From: Rhynchonema sp. JSB1_4
Taxonomy: Eukaryota > Nematoda > Chromadorea > Monhysterida > Xyalidae
Direction: 5' to 3'
NCBI GenBank assembly: GCA_030248065.1
Contig: JASAMV010000855.1
Coordinates: 62,001-126,000, forward strand
Length of the DNA: 64,000 bases
Made by a program: the position numbers and the translations under genes. Positions 57,701-64,000 of this stretch are shown piece by piece. The notes beneath the pieces are model-generated. The model saw only the letters and a program-made list of their open reading frames with translations. It made no database searches and was not told where the DNA came from. Positions within the stretch are counted from its first letter, which is position 1. Every line of letters begins with the position of its first letter.

Positions 57701-60700
57701 AAACATACATTATATGTACTGTAGCTCTATAATCTCTTAAATTTTGGTTATCTTGGCCCAATAACATCAACTCCGGATATGATGCTCATCAAAGTAAAAT
57801 GATGCCGCTTTTGGCAGCAACAATAGCATTGCTTTCAAGATTTATTTTTCTCAAACAGTGTGGATCTTTCCCATAGTATGTGCACTGAACCAAACTGCTG
57901 CCACTTGATGTCAGTGCAACGCAGTAATTGTCCCAAATGCGCTTCATCCTGCTGTTTTTGTCACTTTGTTGTGTTGGTTTTGTTCCAAGCCATAAACTTC
58001 GCTGGTCAGGGCTACCACAACAGTATTCCAACTTATTTGGGTACCTTTCGTCATAAAAGACGCCACAGCAAGTTGCTTTTCCATTCATTGCCCGTACCCA
58101 CTATTGAGCCCGGTGGTCTCTGTCTCCGGTGGAGTGATCTATGGGGCTCCACATGTCGTGGGTCATTCCGTTGAAAATGGCACTCCAATACATACAGTTT
58201 TCGAAAAGTCACTAGTAATTGTTCGAGTACCGCTCTAAGTTGCCCTTTTCATCCATCTGTCAAACGATTTTCAGGTATGTATGTACTACACTTCACCTGG
58301 TGGTACCCAAACAACCCCAGTTTATGACGCTGTTTTTCACCGGTGCATGTCAATTTTCATAAGCAAAAGTCGTAAAATCTTCCCTCATTGTGTCCCCATT
58401 CTAACCTCAATTTGTGCCGCTGAAGCCGTGTACCATGCATGCACCGCCCCAAAAAAATTTTGGGGTCCGGCACTTTTCATTTAATCCTGGAAACTACCAG
58501 TGGGCATGAACGAACAGCCGGACCCAGAAACCTGATTACGGATAATTCAATCCAATGCGTATCCTAATACATTCCCGATTTTATTACATTAGCTTGCTGT
58601 GTGTGCTTGCTCGTGCAACAAGCTATCCTGTGCGGCTTGCAAGCACTGCAGTTGTAGTACATCGTGACTTAAAGTACTCACGTTGCCTGATTTTTTTTTC
58701 AAAATCGTTTTTTCCACGTTCATCAAGAAACCTGGATGTTGCTGGTTATTGCATTATATAGCTGTTTGCGTTCATGCGCTTTGACATGAACAAGCTTCAG
58801 TTCAAAGTGTTGTTGTTCACCAATAAACTTGCTTACAGCCTGGTTCATGTTTATGTTTATGAGCTACATTAGAGAATACTTACAATGATTTAAAGCAACT
58901 TGGTGCAATTCGCATCAAAATGCACATGAACAACTTCCCAACCAATCACTCGCAATCCAAGTACACTCCATGACTAGGACGTTCTGGTATGTTACCTACA
59001 GCTATACAACACACGTTTCCTTTGGACAAACTTGTCCCACCCAAAGACATAATAAAGCAGTGCACAAGCTCTTGTAGTACGGGGCTCAAACTGAATTGTT
59101 TTCCTTGGGCATTATATACTCTCGAGAAGCGAACAAAGTTTTTTCATTAAGCCTCATATATAGCCCGAGCTAAGAGCGTCTCGCTGCCTGGCCCCAGAGG
59201 CACTAAACTTGTGTCATGCCAGCCGCGAAGAGAAAAGTTGAAAGAGAAGCGTGTTTTTTGTTTATTTTAGGGCTAATACCGGCTCTTTGAACATCTTTGA
59301 TACGGCGCTCTATGGCCAGTGCTGCTTGGCATGCTGAAAACGACAGCCCACTGTAATAAATCCGTCAACAAACAGAAAAGTTCACAGAGAAAACCTGAAA
59401 ATCTGTGTGTGTGAGCTCTTTTGAAACGTCTACACTTATCCTTTCCAAATCTTATGAAATCCATTGCAGTGATCCAACCCTGAATGGTCTAAATTAAAAT
59501 TACAAAGTTATTTTGCATCTTATCTTTACCAAAGAGTCCCTTCCTGAACGTGGACCATTAGGCGTACCCACCACGACTTTATCGTTGCTGGTATGCACTT
59601 TGCTGGCGTAATAGGTAAGTAGAGCAGCGGCTATACTCACTGCGCACTGGCTGTATCGCACACGCGCGTGATGTGCATAGACACTATGTACATGGCCAGC
59701 TGGCAGAGGTTTTGCGGATGGATGTATTATCTGAAGACATTTTTATGCCAAGTCAAAGTCAAACACCATCCCCGACCCGGGTGCTAGCCAAGAGTACTGT
59801 ATATGTATGTATCACCCCCACGTGATCAACGTTGCTGTTGTGAGTCAACAAAGGCAAACATGTTTGTTGAACATTCGAAGCACAAAACTGTCTCTATATT
59901 GCAATGTTTTGTGCGCCGTGGGTAGCTTATCATCTATACGGGTTTTATACGCTTTTTGCGTCATTTGAAGCTGCGCGTACGCAATCGTTGCACGAAATCA
60001 TTTGCTCATCATGTCTGTGGTGTACCACTATCAAGCAAGTTCACATTTCGTCGATCGGGGCATGTTGAGAGCACCAGGTCCATGTCGGGCGTCATTTAGT
60101 CCAAGTCGCTAAATTGATGACAACAAAGTGCAAAGATTCTGTACGTACGATAATTTGTTGACAAATTTGTAAATCGGTACCCTTATGCATTAGTTCCAGC
60201 CGATCAGTTACGGGAAGGGCACCCAAAAAATTTCATACATCGGGGCACCGCCGGGCTCCGGTTGTGCTCAGCTTGCCATTGAATTCAGAAATAATGACAC
60301 AGGCCGGTGAGCAATGTGCACCCTTATCGCCCGCTCAACTCAATTCTCAGATTGAGTACCGCATTTTCAGTCCAGTGCCGTATCAATGGGGCCCAAGCCT
60401 ACTGTTTTGGTACCCTAGGACTTCGAGTGCACTTGTTGGCTGGACCCGTCTTTACACAGTGTTGGCTGGCCGGCCATCGGCCTCTTTTTCCGGTGTCATT
60501 AGAGCTTTTGAGCGTGAGCCGCCTGTTCCGCGCGCAAAAACTTATTGTCAAATGTGTTGCACCGCTATTGAAGTCTGAAGGATGCAATGTATAGGTACAT
60601 ATGTATAGGTACTTTTTTGACTAAAATGTTCAGTACGTCACTTCAGCTGAAGAAGAGTTATTGTTATGTTGTGTACAGAACACATGTCACTAAAACACTT

Positions 60701-60899
60701 GGCTCGTATATATTATTGAGGAAAGTTCTCCGTCCGCGCTATTAATTCGTTCAATAAATTATTGTTTTTCTTCCAGAAAATACATACATATAAATTTAAA
60801 ATTTGCTTTAGAACTTCATAAAAAGGAATGACGATATTAACAACTTCAGCCCGGTGTTATCAACAATCATAAAAAACTTATTTCGAGCCGTCGATCAAA
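54774..60899. other. Long gene-poor stretch
   Basis: No gene I can defend in about 6 kb. Noted frames: 54839-55051, 55062-55406 and 60264-60578 on the plus strand, none with domain signatures. 57789-58088 (minus) is cysteine-rich (CCGVFYDERYPNKLEYCCG, then CTYYGKDPHC) and could be an exon or remnant of a secreted protein. No terminal-repeat element detected beyond 54773. Confidence 0.3.
57789..58088 (-). pseudogene. Cysteine-rich frame, possible exon remnant
   Basis: About 99 codons open with KATCCGVFYDERYP, YCCGSPDQ, NYCVALTSSG and CTYYGKDPHC. Paired cysteines and the CV.L.SSG..LV.C spacing are mildly reminiscent of the ricin-B-like exons at 44.7 kb. No acceptor, donor or signal-peptide exon could be linked. 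Confidence 0.25.
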
Positions 60900-63470
60900 A
60901 TGCGTCTAGTCTTCCGCCGTGAAACATCAGCCCACAAAGAGCTTGCCATGTGCCGGCGGTCTACCGTTTCGTGCTGGTTACTGTTCTGGTTCCTGATTCT
61001 TATGCAACTGTTCTCACAAGCAGGTTCGTTTCACTTTATACCCTGTACATGGAACATCATCCATCACTGATTCCAGTGTCACTTGTTATGAAAAAGGTAA
61101 CAACTTCTGTCATTTTGCAGGACAACTGACAGTACTGTCAGTATATTATTTCGATTTAGTGTGTATAGTGTTGTGATTTACAGCACATAAACATGTAAGG
61201 CAATATATGGGACCTAGGGAGTGTCTGTTAACAAAATTAATTCCCATCCTAAAGTAATGAGAATGAAGTGGGTTGGTTTCGACATTCCCTTAAATTGGGT
61301 ACCGTCTCATCGACGCACAACAGATAATTGGTACAGATCCCAGCAGTACTGAACGTTCTAATCAGAATGGCCTGCAACAATCAATTTCGTTACTTTTATA
61401 AATTCCCGATGGTCACATTTTGACACACTGACACTGCCGAGTTCGCTGTTTGGCTATTGGATGACCCAAAAGTCCCTCGGGGCAGGACCAGAGCAGCTGG
61501 GTGTTTGGACTTGGTCATGGGTACCAATAAGCTGGTTTGTGAGAAAACCTATGACAAACACTTTCAGTACACTCGGAAAAACACCAAAAAGATTCGGGCG
61601 CCCAAATTGGATTGGCGGTTTGTGGTCTGTTCTGCTCTAGTCCACTTGGGGTCACGTATACACAACTGCTCCGACACTATGTGCCATTGAGCGGACAACT
61701 GCGAAGCACTTCGATGGGTTCCAGCTGTGGTCGTATCCCTGTATCTCCTAAAGTAATTTATTGTCCCCGGGAAATAACCTAAAACTTAGCGAAGTGACAC
61801 TTTAACCAATACCCGAAATCCAAACACATAAAACTCCATTCCCACAAACTGTTACGGTTGAAAAATGCGCATGGTCAACGTTTGGAAATCAGTGCATCTC
61901 CAGTTTTCAAGAGAATACGTTTTCTGGCTGATTTTACGCTACTTTCTGAGAGAATATGTATAATTATCTGCTTCATGAGCAATCGCATAAGACCAATAAA
62001 AGCAACCAAGCCCAACCAAAGAGCACGTGAGCCAAAAGAGATATACGCACCAATCAGGCGTACACCCACCCCCCGCGTCAAGTGCTCCCAAATCAAGCGG
62101 CATTAGGAGTGAAGCATCGAAGTAGGCTGGCTTGATTAGCTGGTGCTCAACAACATGCGTATAATACATGAAAATACGTATACAGTAGGGCGGTACGGCG
62201 CAAGGAGGCAAAGACATCTCTTATTGCTGGATGCCCGATTGGGAGATCTTACTGGGAATTATTCGCTTAAGTTTTGATGACGAAGGGCGGCACCCAGGTT
62301 TTTCTAGAATTTTCCGGCAACCATGGGAGTATGCACTAGGAATGTTACATCATCCAGAACCGATGTTCGTTCGTAATAAGCTACATAGGTACATGCCACT
62401 TCCGGTGGTACGAAACCAACTATAAATAGGGAGAAAACCAGATAAAGAAAGTTAAAACTAATCAAGAGCAATTCAACTTTATACCATTCTATTGCATAGA
62501 AAACACAGACATAACCTATGCAAGATATGACAGGTTAGGTACTAATCTCCACTTGGCTGATAAGCAACTTCCCACCAGCCATCGGAGGTAAAAAACGGTT
62601 AGCTATTATGAATCTGAGCAAATTCTGCGTGTTTCAGTCTGTGGCGAGTGCTACCGTTGCATGTCCAAATACTACGGCAATGTGTGGGAATTTCTCGGGT
62701 ATCACAGGTAAGCAAGAGAACATTTAGGTTCAACTCGTTCCCATTTAAAGGTCTCGAACGCCCTCAGTAGATGGGCATGCCACACACAACCCAACGCATA
62801 CACCACTGTACCACACACGCAGGATCTACAAACAGCCGCATGCATTCACAGACGCTTGCGCCGATCCGTCACGCAACCCGCGTGCAGTGCCCACTGAGAA
62901 ATGTGATGTTTTCAGCAATTGTGTTGTGATCAGGGAAAAACTCACCACAGGTACATGCGGATCAGGACTAGATTAAGACTTTTGGTCCTTCGTGTTTGAG
63001 CCAGCAGTTTGATGTTTCACAAACTCTCGCAGGTATGGGCAATGTCGGCTTCATCAGGGGCTGCTACGACTCGATATTTCATTGGGGATGGAATAAAACT
63101 GGTACGTTTGATCAAACCGCGCTTTTGTTTTGTTTATTCCGCTTTGCATATGCTATACCAATATTTCAATTTGGAAAGATATCGCAGGTGATGTTGGCAA
63201 GCTGCAATACCGCGAGTTTTGTCGAGAGTTCAATTCCACGGACGTTGTGCGTTCTGTGACGCCAAGCAACTCAAAAATGTAATTTTAGTTTAGCTTTATA
63301 TTATTTTATTTTACATAAAAGTTAATAATATCATCAGGTACATATGCTCATGCCGTACACCGCTCTGCAATGGCTCAAACTCGAACGGTGCTCCGCCAAG
63401 AACAATCAACGCAAATGCTCTCGTCACATTATTGGGCCTGGTGTTCGTCACCAGGCACCTATTGTTCTAG
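60900..63470 (+). CDS. ODR-2/HOT-like Ly6 GPI-anchored protein
   Basis: Six exons, 60900-61023, 62638-62707, 62823-62950, 63033-63101, 63188-63278, 63338-63470, total 615 bp, 204 aa, phases consistent. A signal-anchor-like start (WLLFWFLILMQLFSQA) leads to CGECYRCMSKYY. Then FTDACADP, VPTEKCDVFSNCVV, GFIRGCYDSIFHWGWN, FCREFN and CSCRTPLCNGS: the cysteine order and CSC..xLCN close of the nematode ODR-2/HOT Ly6 group. C-terminal hydrophobic tail (ALVTLLGLVFVTRHLLF) suggests GPI anchoring. ODR-2 acts in neurons in C. elegans; a neuronal role here is inference. An alternative start ATG is at 60948. Intron 1 is 1614 bp. Confidence 0.82.
61024..62637. other. Intron 1 of the ODR-2-like gene
   Basis: Long intron. 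Frames at 61457-61690 and 61858-62106 have no domain or splice support. No nested RNA gene or terminal-repeat element seen. Confidence 0.4.
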
Positions 63471-64000
63471 TCAGAGCCGAAAAGAACAAGGAGCAACACC
63501 CGCCTGGGTCATTCTCAACTGCAAAACGAACAAAATCAATCAACGAATCAGGCTCGCAAGCCACTGCCGGTACCCAGGAAATAGTAAATAATATATTTTT
63601 TGCATTTTGCAACGATGCCAGATTATGAACGATTCTGAAAGAAACATGAGCCGCCGAACTTAAAATAATGATGTTTCATTCATTAAGATGACCCACTCAT
63701 TGTTGTACAGTTACATGTTTCGTGGTCTCAGTGTGAATTGATAACGATAAAAAAGTGTTTTTATACAATATAATAGCACTGGGCGGGCAATCATTTTTAA
63801 ACGTTCGTCAGAGTAGCTCACGTGTTGGATTCAGAAGCCATGTTGCAGAAGTAGTGTCAAGTGGCTGTCTCTGTTACCACAGTGATTGTGGCACAGGAAA
63901 TAATTTATAGAGAAATACAACTCAAAAGTATATACGACCAAGAATATAGAAAGTGCACTCAATTCTTTGAAATCGGCACTCCATATTTCTCCATCCTCAT
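63471..64000. other. 3' flank, no further gene
   Basis: AT-rich; frames running past the ODR-2-like stop codon are shadows of its last exon. Nothing else seen. Confidence 0.4.

Overview
This is a gene-poor, repeat-rich stretch of eukaryotic nuclear DNA. Genes are split by GT-AG introns from 39 bp to about 1.6 kb, usually ending TTTCAG, and AATAAA signals follow several stop codons. A nematode-like animal fits best: there is a Ly6/three-finger family ending in CCC..D.CN and a protein closely resembling the nematode ODR-2/HOT group. The species cannot be told from the sequence.

Layout. 1-5.2 kb and 12-17.8 kb are mosaics of nested, non-autonomous DNA transposons built from G/C-rich short-word arrays. 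5.2-12 kb holds further inverted-repeat elements and degenerate tandem repeats. 18.1-26.3 kb carries three housekeeping genes, all on the + strand: a uridine-cytidine kinase, an Erv1/ALR sulfhydryl oxidase with an antisense tRNA-Thr(CGT) in its first intron, and a class I methyltransferase. 27.4-48.2 kb is a secreted/surface-protein locus: four Ly6-like genes, a phospholipase-A2-like fragment, a minus-strand ricin-B/PAN-type gene and an 8-exon cysteine-rich secreted protein, interspersed with MITEs and a 1.9 kb near-perfect palindrome. 48.25-49.44 kb is a hAT transposon (8-bp target duplication, transposase C-terminal remnant) with a Harbinger-like MITE inside it. 50.2-52.1 kb encodes an unrecognised, possibly MSP/Ig-fold 264-aa protein. 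52.1-60.9 kb has no gene I can defend. 60.9-63.5 kb is a complete six-exon ODR-2/HOT-like Ly6 gene.

Exon joins were made by hand. I required GT-AG borders (exceptions noted), compatible phases and an uninterrupted frame. The kinase, ALR, methyltransferase, three Ly6 genes, the 8-exon gene, the 264-aa gene and the ODR-2-like gene each close in one frame this way. The most unusual feature is the mobile-element landscape: at least eight insertions show perfect 8-bp duplications or an identifiable empty site, and several unrelated terminal-repeat families carry private short-word arrays next to their ends.
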